DNA of 64,000 bases from CBDCXF01 sp965223755 (GTDB taxonomy: Bacteria > Acidobacteriota > Thermoanaerobaculia > Multivoradales > JAHEKO01), in contig CBDCXF010000002.1 in the NCBI GenBank assembly GCA_965223755.1, positions 248,001 to 312,000 on the forward strand, given 5' to 3'. Under the pieces are notes generated by a model. It had not been told where the DNA came from. It searched no databases and worked only from the letters and a program-made list of their open reading frames with translations. Each line of letters starts with the position of its first letter. The stretch's first letter is position 1. This document shows, piece by piece, positions 8,404 to 18,039 of the stretch. The translations under genes were made by a program, and so were the position numbers.

Positions 8404-9560
8404 AGCCGACTGATGGGCAAGGCCACCAGATCCATGGTTCCGGCGTTGGTGCGCTGTAGGGCGACAACCGCTTGATCGGTGAGAAGGTCGAGCTGCTGAA
8501 CCCCGGCTCCGGAACGAATCTCGTATTCGAGACCGGCCGCGTAGCCTTCGACTGCTTCGGTGATCTCGCCTTCAAACTCAGCCACGTCCTCGGGCTTGAC
8601 GATCATCAACGGCAGGTTGCTGTTGGCAATGAGAATGCGATCCTGGCCGTCTTTGTTGTAGAGCACCATGTCGAGGGGGTAGTTGCCGGAACCAAACTCG
8701 CCGATGGTCCGGCCTTTGACGTGAGCGCCATCTTCCAGTTCGTCGATCTCAAAAGTGACGAAGGGAGTGCACAGATAGGCTGCGAGAAGTTGCGTTGAGT
8801 CCTCGAACTCGTAGGGCACGAAGGTGCGCACCGGGGCATGAGTCTCATATTTGCCGTGGGCGCCGTGAAAGACCTCGAGAGAGCTGGCCTGGGTGCTGTC
8901 CGAGAACGGATAAGCAACCTTCCACATGGTGGAGGCGAACTCCTGATTGGAAAGCCCGGCGACGTAAACAGTGCCGTCGTAATAAACGAGGTCGGTGATG
9001 GCCTCACTGCGCATGGTCGCGTCGGGCTTCCACGGGTGAGGATCGTCGCCGACCGGGTTCGGCAGGTTGACGGTGGTCACCGCCAGGTCCTTAAGATCGA
9101 CCACGCCGATTTCCCCAGCAGCCGAAACGGTCACCAACACCTTGGCGTCGCCCAAATCATTGGGCAACTGCCACTTGGAAACCCAGTTGCCGCGGGATCG
9201 AGAAACTGCGAGATAGATGGTCTTGGTTTGAGGATGCACCGCCATGTCGTGCACGACGATCTGTTCGGCGGTGGTGCCGAGGCGAGCGGCGACCTGGGTT
9301 TCGAAATTGGCGACGACGGTACCGCCGTAGGGGCCGATCTCCCACGCCTGCCGGTCGGAAGCGCCGAGGTCGACGGCATAGATCGCACCGGCTTTGCTAT
9401 CGCCGATGAGTAGAGTGCCGTCCGGGTGGAAGGCGAGTGCCGAAATCGAAGTCGGCGCAAATCCTTGGTTGTCAGAGTCCTCTTGAGCTGACGCAAACGA
9501 CGTCAAGGTCAAGACAGCGAGCAAGACAGTTGTTGCGTTTCGAGCCAACTTCGATCGCAC
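8400..9560 (-). CDS. Secreted beta-propeller protein
   Basis: A 386-aa exported protein: signal peptide 1-25 (SFASA), then repeated blade-like motifs such as ISALAFHPDGTLLIGDSKAGAIYAVDL, VHDMAVHPQTKTIYLAVSR and ITDLVYYDGTVYVAGLS. These are typical of NHL/SMP-30/WD-like propellers that bind ligands or partners. No catalytic motif could be assigned. The stop codon overlaps the start of the following unknown secreted gene in a four-base overlap. Confidence 0.7.
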   Translation of the reverse strand: MRSKLARNATTVLLAVLTLTSFASAQEDSDNQGFAPTSISALAFHPDGTLLIGDSKAGAIYAVDLGASDRQAWEIGPYGGTVVANFETQVAARLGTTAEQIVVHDMAVHPQTKTIYLAVSRSRGNWVSKWQLPNDLGDAKVLVTVSAAGEIGVVDLKDLAVTTVNLPNPVGDDPHPWKPDATMRSEAITDLVYYDGTVYVAGLSNQEFASTMWKVAYPFSDSTQASSLEVFHGAHGKYETHAPVRTFVPYEFEDSTQLLAAYLCTPFVTFEIDELEDGAHVKGRTIGEFGSGNYPLDMVLYNKDGQDRILIANSNLPLMIVKPEDVAEFEGEITEAVEGYAAGLEYEIRSGAGVQQLDLLTDQAVVALQRTNAGTMDLVALPISRL

Positions 9561-9740
9561 GATGAACCTCCTGGTTTCCCCTATGTCTGTTACAAATTGC
9601 TTGTCCGTTGCAGATTGCCGCTACGGGAGGACCGATTCCCCGAATTGATGGCCGGCATACGCCAACCGTCAAAAGGTACGGGCAGCACCGCCTGACGGTT
9701 GCACCGCTGGCTACAGCGCAACCGCCGGGCGGACGATGAA

Positions 9741-12700
9741 CTAGGGCGAGATCTGTTGGACCCAGGCCGCCATCACTTCGTCGGAACAACCGAACTTGCT
9801 GTGCCCACTGCCCAGGCCCAGAGCCTCGATGATTTGCTCGCAGCTACAGCCACCGGTGTCCTCGGTGGTGTAGGTCAACGGCGTTCCCGACCCGCGCACT
9901 TCGGTGTCGAAGGTTGTATCTCCGTCGACTAACGCGTAGTGGTTGGGTTTGAGTAACTGCGTCGGCACCGACTCCGGAATCATGGTGTCGGCGCAAAGAT
10001 CCTCTCGGTTCTCCACTCCATCGCCGTCATCGTCGAGGAAGCTCTGGACGAAGAGCACCAGGCCGTCGTGGTCGGCGATGCGCAAATCGCTGCCGAAGTC
10101 GAGCAGCAGATTGACCGGCGCGTCGACGTTGCCGCGCGCGAACTGGGTTTCAATCACACGCGGATGAATCGACACTGAGGTGAGGATGTGGTCGATGGCT
10201 TGCGAGCTGCCGGCAAAGTTGAACGAGTAGCGATCGGTCGCCGGCACCGACAGCACTTCGTTGCGCAGGTCGGGATTGACGGCGTCAAACGTCGCCGCTT
10301 CGTCACCCAGAGGATCGAGGTTGCCGGTTATCTGCCCCAGAACATCGACGTAACCATCGGTGAACTCAAAGGCATTGAAGTCACCCGCAACGACAATGCG
10401 GCGGGCGGGATCGTCTGTCTGTAGTTGTTGCACGAACTCGGAAAGCTCCCGCGCTTGTTCGAAGCGCTTGAGACGAACGCGAGTGGCGCTCGATCCCTCG
10501 ATACCGCTAAGCGAGCGCTGGTGTACACCGATGACGGTGATGTCGAGGGGTGCACCATCACCGATATAGGTCGCGTCCAACAGCAACGGGGGTCGATCGT
10601 TAAGCAAACTGCCGTCGAAGAAAAAGATCGTGTTCTCGCCGAACTGCTCGACGTTGTTAACGACGATGCGGTCGTTGCGAGTGAGGAACCCGACATCGAT
10701 GCCACCGACGTCGTTGCCTTCGAGCAACCAGGCCGTGTAGACCAACGTAGCGTCGTCACTGGCGATGCGCGCAGTCAGGTCATCCAAGACCGACAGGCTC
10801 TCGACTTCTTGCACCACCAGGACATCGGGGGCATCGAGGACGTTGCGCACCCAGTTCGAGATCTTGCCCAGGCGACCCTGATACTCGAGCGGATCGACGA
10901 CCTGGTCATCCACCAGCGGATCGTCCATGTCATCGAACAAGCGCTGCATGTTCTGCGTCGCCACCGTGAGCTCACCCCACGCACGCATCCGAACCGGACG
11001 CGGCAGCGTGGGTGGCGTGCCGAGTACGTAACTGGTCGGCCACACCTGATAGTCGCCAAAGGAGAAGCCCAGGACGCCTTTGGCCTCGATCACTTGGCCG
11101 CCAAAGACATCCACGTCGGCCAAGGTCAGCCCGTCGGGATCGAACTCGAAGATCTCCGGGTTGCCATCCCAAACCGGGAGGCCCGCCAGACCTGGGTATT
11201 CGATTCCCGGCTCGCGGAAGGCGCGATTGGGTCCAGCAACGACATCGACATCGCCGAACCGGTCACTGGGCGCGGTGGCGACTCCGTCGAAGGTCACCAA
11301 CATGCCCTCGAATCGTTCGAGCTCGTTGTCCGGTTGTGGCTGGTTGGGAGATGGATTGAGCGCCACCGCAGCCGGCAGAGCGCCCGTTCCGGTCACCACT
11401 ACGCTTGAAACGCCAGACAGTTCGGTGAAACCGAAGAACTCCTGCACCACCGCCGAGACATCGACCAAGTCACCAACGGACACGCCCGGTGCGCCCCCGG
11501 TGAATACAAAAATGCCGTCCGAGGTGTTGGCGTCACCGTCGGTGCGGGCCACCGGCGTCTGCATGAAGAAGCCGTCAAAACCCACTGCCGTCACCACGTT
11601 CTGTTCCGTGATCACTGGCGCGTTGGCAATCGGGCTCACCAACCCCGGACCCTGGATTTCCCAAATCTCGACTTCAAGCGGAGGCCCGAGGAAACAGTTG
11701 CTGTCGTCGGTGCTGTTGGCTTGACCCGGGGTGACACATTGAATGGTGAAATCGGAGCTGTTGTCATCGCTGTCCGAACCGTCGGGGAGACGAGACAGGC
11801 CAACGTTCTGGTCGCCGCTCGGATCCGCCGGAGCGCCGCCGCCTTCCGCGTACGGCGCCGCAGTCACACCTTCATAACTCACCGCGTCGAGAATCAAAGA
11901 GCCGAACGCCAACGCCACGGCGTCGGGCGAGCCGTTTTGAATCAAATTGGTATCGGGAGAGACATCCAAATCGCAGTCCGGCGTATTGGCGGCATTGGCG
12001 CAAACGACATAAAAGTCGCCGGCAGCGAGCTGTACGTCGGGTAGCGCGAACGAGCGGTATTCGGAACCGGTGGAGCCGTTGGCAAACACCAATTCGACGC
12101 CCAGTAGATCGACGGCCGATGCGCCAGGATTGTAAATCTCGACGAACTCGGCCGCGTCGGTGCTGGGCTGGTCGTAGTCGACCTCATTGATCACCAGATT
12201 GGGCGGACCTGCGTTGGCGCAGTCGCTGGTAGCGCTGCTGTTGGGCAGGCCTGGCGTCGCGCAGCGCAGGGAAAGATCGACGTTGTTTTGGTTGCTATCG
12301 GTGAGGTCGGGAAAACGAGAAATGCTCGCCAGGTCGACGCTGGAGACATCGACGAGGCCGGCGCCCGATCCTTCGGTGTAGGGCGCACCGGTGTCCCCCT
12401 CATAGCTGACCGTATCTAAGATCGAACCGCCGGAAACCAGCGCCACCGCGTCGGGCGCGCCGTTCTGAATCAGGTTGGTATCCGGGGAAACGTCCAGATC
12501 GCAAAGGCTGACCTGGGCCGCGTTGCCGCAAACCACAAAGTAGCCTCCCGCAGGAAGGTTGACCGCCGGCAAGGCCACTGTACGGTAGAGAGACGCCCCG
12601 CCGCCAGTGCCGTTGAACATCTGAATTTCCACGCCGTCCAGACTCACCGGTTGGGTACCGAAGTTGCCGATCTCGACGAACTCCGCGGCGTCGGTTCCGG

Positions 12701-13358
12701 CCTGGTCGTAGTCGATTTCGTTGATCACCAACGTCGGCGGTCCAGGGGCGCCACAACCGCTGTCTGCGGCTTGATTGGCTTCACCAGGAGTGATGCAGCG
12801 CGGTGACAAATCGACGTTATTGACATCGGTATCGACGCCATCGGGAAAACGCGAGATGCCGAGGAAAGCAGTGCTTGAAGAATCAATGAGACCGCTTCCG
12901 GATCCCTCGGTGTAGCCACCGCTGGTGTCGCCTTCATAGCTCACCGTGTCGACGACAGCTCCGCCAAAAGCAAGAGCCACCGCATCGGGTGCGCCGTTTT
13001 GCACCAAGTTGGTATCCGGCGACACGTCGAGGTCACAGTTCACGGTGTTGGCGGCATTGGCGCAAACGACAAAGTAGTCTCCGGACGCGAGGTTGACCGC
13101 GGGCAGATTGATGGTCGAGTAAATAACTGCCCCGCCGCCGGAACCGTTGACCAACTGCAAGCTATAGCCGCTGAGGCTAATCGGTGCGCCATCTGGGTTC
13201 TTGATTTCGATGAACTCGGCGCTATCAGTGCTGGGTTGATCGTAGTCAATCTCGTTGATGATCAAGTCCGCAGACGACGCCGATGCCATCCCCAGAACCA
13301 TCCCGACGACCTGTGCTGAGGTCAATAAAAAGCTAAATCGATTGCGCCTTGACAACAT
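9741..13358 (-). CDS. Large secreted nuclease: three lamin-tail domains plus endonuclease/exonuclease/phosphatase domain
   Basis: A 1205-aa exported protein. The chosen ATG at 13358 has AAGGAGAGG 7 nt upstream and yields a proper signal peptide ending ASASSA; the longer frame to 13430 adds an unlikely leader. After it come three lamin-tail (LTD) domains (about 31-190, 210-370, 385-545), each opening LVINEIDYDQ or close and containing YFVVCANAAN, DVSPDTNL and NGAPDAVAL. An OB-fold-like segment follows (about 565-770). The EEP domain (about 785-1095) shows ATQNMQRLFDD, VLVVQEVESL, VVAGDFNAFEFTDG, QAIDHILTS and ADHDGLVLF, the expected metal and active-site motifs. A calcium-type DDDGDGVENREDLC loop and a small Cys-bearing tail end the protein. 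The layout resembles ExeM/NucH-like extracellular DNases; nuclease activity on external DNA is likely. Confidence 0.88.
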   Translation of the reverse strand: MLSRRNRFSFLLTSAQVVGMVLGMASASSADLIINEIDYDQPSTDSAEFIEIKNPDGAPISLSGYSLQLVNGSGGGAVIYSTINLPAVNLASGDYFVVCANAANTVNCDLDVSPDTNLVQNGAPDAVALAFGGAVVDTVSYEGDTSGGYTEGSGSGLIDSSSTAFLGISRFPDGVDTDVNNVDLSPRCITPGEANQAADSGCGAPGPPTLVINEIDYDQAGTDAAEFVEIGNFGTQPVSLDGVEIQMFNGTGGGASLYRTVALPAVNLPAGGYFVVCGNAAQVSLCDLDVSPDTNLIQNGAPDAVALVSGGSILDTVSYEGDTGAPYTEGSGAGLVDVSSVDLASISRFPDLTDSNQNNVDLSLRCATPGLPNSSATSDCANAGPPNLVINEVDYDQPSTDAAEFVEIYNPGASAVDLLGVELVFANGSTGSEYRSFALPDVQLAAGDFYVVCANAANTPDCDLDVSPDTNLIQNGSPDAVALAFGSLILDAVSYEGVTAAPYAEGGGAPADPSGDQNVGLSRLPDGSDSDDNSSDFTIQCVTPGQANSTDDSNCFLGPPLEVEIWEIQGPGLVSPIANAPVITEQNVVTAVGFDGFFMQTPVARTDGDANTSDGIFVFTGGAPGVSVGDLVDVSAVVQEFFGFTELSGVSSVVVTGTGALPAAVALNPSPNQPQPDNELERFEGMLVTFDGVATAPSDRFGDVDVVAGPNRAFREPGIEYPGLAGLPVWDGNPEIFEFDPDGLTLADVDVFGGQVIEAKGVLGFSFGDYQVWPTSYVLGTPPTLPRPVRMRAWGELTVATQNMQRLFDDMDDPLVDDQVVDPLEYQGRLGKISNWVRNVLDAPDVLVVQEVESLSVLDDLTARIASDDATLVYTAWLLEGNDVGGIDVGFLTRNDRIVVNNVEQFGENTIFFFDGSLLNDRPPLLLDATYIGDGAPLDITVIGVHQRSLSGIEGSSATRVRLKRFEQARELSEFVQQLQTDDPARRIVVAGDFNAFEFTDGYVDVLGQITGNLDPLGDEAATFDAVNPDLRNEVLSVPATDRYSFNFAGSSQAIDHILTSVSIHPRVIETQFARGNVDAPVNLLLDFGSDLRIADHDGLVLFVQSFLDDDGDGVENREDLCADTMIPESVPTQLLKPNHYALVDGDTTFDTEVRGSGTPLTYTTEDTGGCSCEQIIEALGLGSGHSKFGCSDEVMAAWVQQISP

Positions 13359-13642
13359 TTGTTTCCTCTCCTTGCGGCGGATTTCCGCCGGTTTGCTTTC
13401 GCAAGCTCGCCTGATTCGCCGACTATACACATCGGTGACTGACCACGACCATGTGCCAGGTCACAATCCAGCAACGAATTCCTGTCTTTTCCCCACGGAA
13501 GTGGTCTCCACATCAGTTCTCGCGTGGTGGCGGAAGTAAAAATGGCTGCTGGCATATAGACAAATGGCATCTAGGTTGCACTTTCCGTGGCCTCGAAATC
13601 ATCGCCACGAGCTGCGATGGTAGGCGCGCACCAGGAGGCACC

Positions 13643-15427
13643 ATGAGGCGGTTTCAGTCAGACAATCGCAACCATCGCGGTATCGGTCATCGAGCAAGAG
13701 GGGCGATCCTAAGAACTTCCGCCGTTGGCTGGATCTTGGCTACGGGAATTGTCGGCGCGGCGCTTGAAGCGCAGGCGGGCGCTGAGGACGCCACTTCTTT
13801 CTTGGAGCGCATCGACGTTCAGATCGTCAACGTGGATGTCGTCGCAACGGACAAACGCGGAGTCTTCGTAGCGGGCCTTACAATCGACGACTTTCGTCTC
13901 GAAGTGGACGGTCAGGAAGTCCCGATCACCAATTTCTACAGTTCGATCTCCGAGCAAGTCGCCTTCGCCGAAGTGCGCGGTGTCGAGCCCGGATCCTCGG
14001 CCCCGGAGGGCACTCCGGTCCGCCCTCTGCCGCGCACAACGGCGGTTTTTGTCGACCACGACAGTATTCACCCATCGTCGAGAAAGAAGATGCTCACCGA
14101 CCTCCGCGAATATCTGCGCTCGGAGGGGGTTCCGGGTAGTCAGATGATCCTCTTCAGTCTGCACGGCAACGTCGGAATCAGAGCTCGACCCACCGCTTCG
14201 GTCGACGAACTGCTGTTCGCGGTCGAAGACCTGACCAAAGAGGCCAGCGGGGGCGCTTTTCGAGCCTCTGAGTTCCTGGCAGCCGCTCGAGAAGTGAGTT
14301 GGGAGGTTGACGGCGACTCGGCGATGGCGGTTGCCGAACTTCACGCCTCACGCGTCCTCGAACGCGACCTGCGCACCCTCGAAGGCATTGGTTCGGCAAT
14401 CGATTACCTCGGTCCTCTGCGGGGGCCCAAAGCGCTGGTCTATCTCGGCGGGGGCGTCACTGAACGCCCCGGGGCCGGGCTGATGGATTACTTACTTCGC
14501 AGATTTCCCAGTACGGATACACGGGGCGCGGGGTCGAGAGTTGCACTCGATGTAGGGACGAATGGAGCACCGGCGACCGCCCCCCCGGTGAACATTTATG
14601 GCGACCAGATGGTCTCCGCACTCGACCGCCTCGCCAACCGCGCCAATAACCAACGCGTCACCCTTTACTCGATCACCGCCTCCGACGGCCCGCGATGGAC
14701 CAATCCCTCCGCAGGAAATACCGACGTCGACGGCACCCAGATCGTCACTCCCAACTCAATCACCTTGGAACGCGCGGCTCAACGGGCGGCCATGAACCGC
14801 ATGACGCGGCCAACCGGCGGATCCTCGTCGACCTACCTCACCGGCATCCTGGAGTCGATTGACAACGACTTCGACAACTTCTATTCGTTGGCATTCATGC
14901 CCCAACAGCCAGGTGCGCTCAACCGCGCCAAAGACATCAAGGTCGAGGTGGTCCGGCCGGGCATCGAGGTCCGCTACCGACGCAACTACCGACCGCTGAG
15001 CCGCAGAGAACGGCTCAGCAACCACGTACGCTCGGCCCTCGCTTTCGGAGACGCCCCCAACCCTCTCAACGTACGGGTCGAGAAGGGTGAGAGCCAGATT
15101 GCAGGCAAAAAACGGGTGCGGCAGCCTCTACTGGTCAAGGTACCGATGGAACGAGTCACCCTGCTTCCCAAGGACGATGTCCATGAAGGGGAACTGTTCA
15201 TTTTCCTCGGGGTTGAAGACGAACGCGGTCGTACCGCGCCAGTATCGGTCAAGATGCTGCCGATCCGCATTCCCAACGAACAGTTGGACGCAGCCTTGGC
15301 GCAGGACGCCGGTTATCCGTTGGCGATCGATCTCAACGCACTCGGTCACAAAATCGCAGTGACGATCCACGACCGTTATGGAGGAGTGACCTCGACGGCG
15401 TTGGTGTCGGTTCCCGCCCCATCGTAG
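13643..15427 (+). CDS. Secreted VWFA-related protein (acidobacterial type)
   Basis: A 594-aa protein. ATG 13643 is preceded by a textbook AGGAGG (13633-13638), and the N-terminus then has a hydrophobic export segment (about 24-50). The next part (LERIDVQIVNVDVVATDKRG ... LTIDDFRLEVDGQEVPITNF) is the signature opening of the VWFA-related domain that is greatly expanded in Acidobacteriota. A von Willebrand A-like core follows (TTAVFVDHDSIHPSSRKKML). Further on, FYSLAFMPQQ and VRPGIEVRYRRNY form the usual late motif. The VWFA fold normally binds proteins through a metal site; the target is unknown. It is the best taxonomic hint in the window. Confidence 0.85.
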   Translation: MRRFQSDNRNHRGIGHRARGAILRTSAVGWILATGIVGAALEAQAGAEDATSFLERIDVQIVNVDVVATDKRGVFVAGLTIDDFRLEVDGQEVPITNFYSSISEQVAFAEVRGVEPGSSAPEGTPVRPLPRTTAVFVDHDSIHPSSRKKMLTDLREYLRSEGVPGSQMILFSLHGNVGIRARPTASVDELLFAVEDLTKEASGGAFRASEFLAAAREVSWEVDGDSAMAVAELHASRVLERDLRTLEGIGSAIDYLGPLRGPKALVYLGGGVTERPGAGLMDYLLRRFPSTDTRGAGSRVALDVGTNGAPATAPPVNIYGDQMVSALDRLANRANNQRVTLYSITASDGPRWTNPSAGNTDVDGTQIVTPNSITLERAAQRAAMNRMTRPTGGSSSTYLTGILESIDNDFDNFYSLAFMPQQPGALNRAKDIKVEVVRPGIEVRYRRNYRPLSRRERLSNHVRSALAFGDAPNPLNVRVEKGESQIAGKKRVRQPLLVKVPMERVTLLPKDDVHEGELFIFLGVEDERGRTAPVSVKMLPIRIPNEQLDAALAQDAGYPLAIDLNALGHKIAVTIHDRYGGVTSTALVSVPAPS

Positions 15428-15438
15428 GTGGTTGCCTT

Positions 15439-16998
15439 CTAGCTGCTTGATTTGCTGTCGAGTTCTTTGCTGTCGAGGCTGACGGATTCGACCTGGGCGC
15501 GGTGCCCTTGCACCGCCGTGCGCTGCAAGTAGATTCCGAGTCCCCTAAGGGCGCCGAGTTCCTCGCCGCCTCCAGCGCGACCGGGACCACCGTGCAAGGC
15601 CTGCGGCATTGCCGCACCCGATCCCATTGCCGCCGGAGCCGAAGCCGCCGAGCCCAGATAGATGCGGCCGGTAGCGTGGCCGACATCGGCGACCAGGTTG
15701 CGTTGCCAGCCTGGATCGTCGGAGTACGCCGAAGTCACCAACGTGCCTCCGCCGAGGGCGACGACTTCCGCTCCTTCCCGCGCCGAGCCGTCGTAGCTCA
15801 TCAACGTGGCGACCGGAGCGAAGACTTCCCGCTCGTGGACCACCTCCACACTGCGAGCGTCACCGCATTTCAACAATGTCGGGGCGACGAAAAAGCCCCT
15901 CTCGGGGGTGGACCCCTGGTACACGACGTCGGCGTCAAGCTGATCGATGCCGTCAACGGCGTCGGTCTTTTGAGCGGCAGTCGCCAAGGGTCCCATCTTG
16001 ACGCCTTCCTCTGCCGGGTCGCCGGTCACGGTGCGTTCGAGCCGGCCGACTAAGTCCCTTTCAACCTCACCCGCACGAGTCTCCGGTACAACGACGCGAC
16101 GGATCGCTGTGCACTTCTGCCCCGCCTTTTGCGTCATCTCGTGGCAAACCTCGCGCACAAACATTTTGTAAGTGTCACTGCCGCGCTCGACATCCGGAGC
16201 CAGGACCGCGGCATTGAGACTGTCGGCCTCGACGTTGACGCGCACCGAGGTGGTTGCCAAGGCGGGAATCGAACGCAGCTTGCGGGCGGTGTCGGCGGAG
16301 CCGGTAAAAGCGAACGCATCGTCGCCACCCAAGCGCTCGAGCAGATCTCCGGTCGAACCGCAGACGAACTGCAACGCTCCAGCCGGGAACGCTTCGCTCT
16401 CAATCAGAATTTGAGCGACACGCTCGGCCACCAGGGCGGTAGAGGTCGCCGGCTTCGAGATCGCCGGCACGCCGGCCAAGATCGAGCAAGCCAACTTCTC
16501 CAGCAGCCCCCAGGCTGGGAAATTGAAAGCGTTGATGTGAACGGCGACACCACGGCGCGGGGTCAAAATGTGCCCCGCCCAAAACTCCTCGGTCTTGGCG
16601 AGCTGCACTCCTTCACCATCCACCAAAACGTTGTCCTCGGAGAGCTTCTTGCCCAGGGAACCGTAGTAGGCAAGGGCGAAACCACCCCCGTCGATGTCAA
16701 ACGAGCCGTCGCCCTGCGTGGTGCCGTTGTTGATACGCGACAACTCGAGCAGCTCGTCTCGATGCTCGCGCAATATCGCCGACGCAGTCTTGAGCATCGC
16801 CGCACGTCCTCGGAATCCGGCAGCGCGCAGTGCCGGGCCGCCGATATCGCGGGCATAGGCATAGACCTCTTCAAAATTCACCCCTTCGCTCGATACCTCG
16901 GCAACCACTTCTTCGGTCGACGGATTGTGGATCGCTATGCCGCTGGCAGGGCGGTGAGTGCGTCCGGCAATAAAGCTGGCGAGAACAGGTACGGACAT
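15439..16998 (-). CDS. PaaZ/BoxD-type CoA-semialdehyde dehydrogenase
   Basis: A 519-aa aldehyde dehydrogenase of the PaaZ-like group. Motifs: GVAVHINAFNFPAWGLLEKL and AISKPATSTALVAE for NAD(P) binding, FAFTGSADTARKLR, and the catalytic Cys in TQKAGQKCTAIRR. The hydratase half of PaaZ is absent; the length fits the single-domain BoxD form, which oxidises 3,4-dehydroadipyl-CoA semialdehyde in aerobic benzoyl-CoA breakdown. No other box or paa genes are in the window, so the substrate is unproven. The C-terminus ends in a duplicated SLDSKELDSK, produced by a 15-bp tandem repeat at about 15445-15480. AGAAGGG precedes the ATG. Confidence 0.85.
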   Translation of the reverse strand: MSVPVLASFIAGRTHRPASGIAIHNPSTEEVVAEVSSEGVNFEEVYAYARDIGGPALRAAGFRGRAAMLKTASAILREHRDELLELSRINNGTTQGDGSFDIDGGGFALAYYGSLGKKLSEDNVLVDGEGVQLAKTEEFWAGHILTPRRGVAVHINAFNFPAWGLLEKLACSILAGVPAISKPATSTALVAERVAQILIESEAFPAGALQFVCGSTGDLLERLGGDDAFAFTGSADTARKLRSIPALATTSVRVNVEADSLNAAVLAPDVERGSDTYKMFVREVCHEMTQKAGQKCTAIRRVVVPETRAGEVERDLVGRLERTVTGDPAEEGVKMGPLATAAQKTDAVDGIDQLDADVVYQGSTPERGFFVAPTLLKCGDARSVEVVHEREVFAPVATLMSYDGSAREGAEVVALGGGTLVTSAYSDDPGWQRNLVADVGHATGRIYLGSAASAPAAMGSGAAMPQALHGGPGRAGGGEELGALRGLGIYLQRTAVQGHRAQVESVSLDSKELDSKSSS

Positions 16999-17060
16999 TT
17001 TGGCCCTTCTAGCGAAGTTCGAAAAACGGGATCTGACGCGACGACTGTGAGATGACGACC

Positions 17061-17597
17061 CTAAAGACGCAGGGTCATCTTGGTCATGTCGTGCGTTCCA
17101 CCCTCCGGATCGGTGCCGTAGTCAGCCACCGTGTACGACTCGAAGCCCAGTTCGGTAAGGGTGTCGATGGCGTCCCGCTCGAGGTCAGATACGAGCATAC
17201 AGGACAGGTACTTGAGACCGTTGTGCCGCGCGGTATCGATGAAGTGGTTGACCAACAACGTGCCGAGACCGGCACCGCGATAGTCGGGGTGAATGAGCCA
17301 CTTGATCCGTCCGACGTGGCGCAGAGGACCGTACTCGCGGCGGTGCAAGGTGGCGTCGGCAACGACTTCGGAGCCGGCAAACGCGAGCAGCGGAAAGACC
17401 TTGCCGTAATCAATATTGGCCGCCCAGGCGTCGACGAGTGAACGTTGATCGATGCGGTCCCATGCGAAATTGCGGGTTTCATCTGGAAGGCTCTGAAAGA
17501 AGGCGAAGAGGGCGTCGGCGTCGGCCTCTTCAAAGGGGCGAATTTGCACTTTGCGCCCATCGCGCAGTACTGCGATCTGCGGGTAGCGGCTAAGCAT
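17061..17597 (-). CDS. GNAT-family N-acetyltransferase
   Basis: A 178-aa acetyltransferase. The start at 17597 has AGGAGA about 8 nt upstream; the open frame extends further but without a ribosome site. The GNAT core is clear: IRPFEEADADALFAFF at the N-terminus, strand beta4 with GRIKWLIHPDYRGAGLGTLL (the acetyl-CoA loop RGAGLG), and C-terminal ELGFESY. The substrate is unknown. It precedes the aldehyde dehydrogenase by 62 nt on the same strand. Confidence 0.85.
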   Translation of the reverse strand: MLSRYPQIAVLRDGRKVQIRPFEEADADALFAFFQSLPDETRNFAWDRIDQRSLVDAWAANIDYGKVFPLLAFAGSEVVADATLHRREYGPLRHVGRIKWLIHPDYRGAGLGTLLVNHFIDTARHNGLKYLSCMLVSDLERDAIDTLTELGFESYTVADYGTDPEGGTHDMTKMTLRL

Positions 17598-17696
17598 GTA
17601 GTTTCTTCTCCTATCTAGGTCCCGCCCGCCATTTCGGGGGAAGGACTGCAGAATATACCAGCGTTTTGTAGGCTCAATTTCGACTATTCTCTCGAT

Positions 17697-18014
17697 GTGC
17701 CCAAGGACCGCTACGCCAGGATCTACGACGTCGTTCGGCTCGTCCCGCCGGGGCGCGTCGCCACTTATGGGCAGATCGCCGCGCTCGCAGGCAAGCCGGG
17801 GGCACCGCGATGGTCCGGACAGGCGCTGGCGTCGTTGCCGCCAGACAGTGACGTCCCCTGGCACCGAGTGCTGAACGCTGCCGGCAAAGTCAGCCTTCTT
17901 GGTCGCCGAGCCGATTACCAGCGCCAACTCCTGTCCGCAGAGGGCGTGGAGTTCTCCGACGCAGGAAGGGTCAACCTCGATCGATTTCAGTGGCGTCCGC
18001 GCCTGGTTCTCTGA
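17697..18014 (+). CDS. Alkyltransferase-like protein (ATL)
   Basis: A 105-aa protein homologous to the DNA-binding C-terminal domain of O6-alkylguanine-DNA alkyltransferase: VPPGRVATYGQIAALAG, then RWSGQALAS, then VPWHRVLNAAGKVS. The active-site Cys of the PCHR motif is replaced by Trp (W55 in PWHR), the defining change of ATL proteins. These bind alkylated bases and hand them to nucleotide excision repair rather than removing the alkyl group. The start is GTG 17697, divergent from the GNAT gene. Confidence 0.9.
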   Translation: MPKDRYARIYDVVRLVPPGRVATYGQIAALAGKPGAPRWSGQALASLPPDSDVPWHRVLNAAGKVSLLGRRADYQRQLLSAEGVEFSDAGRVNLDRFQWRPRLVL

Positions 18015-18039
18015 ATCCCTTTGGCGCGATCGAGTCGAT

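Noticed and set aside
10425..11408. Long plus-strand open frame opposite the nuclease gene
   Set aside because: Antisense shadow in GC-rich DNA; the minus-strand frame has clear domains and a signal peptide.
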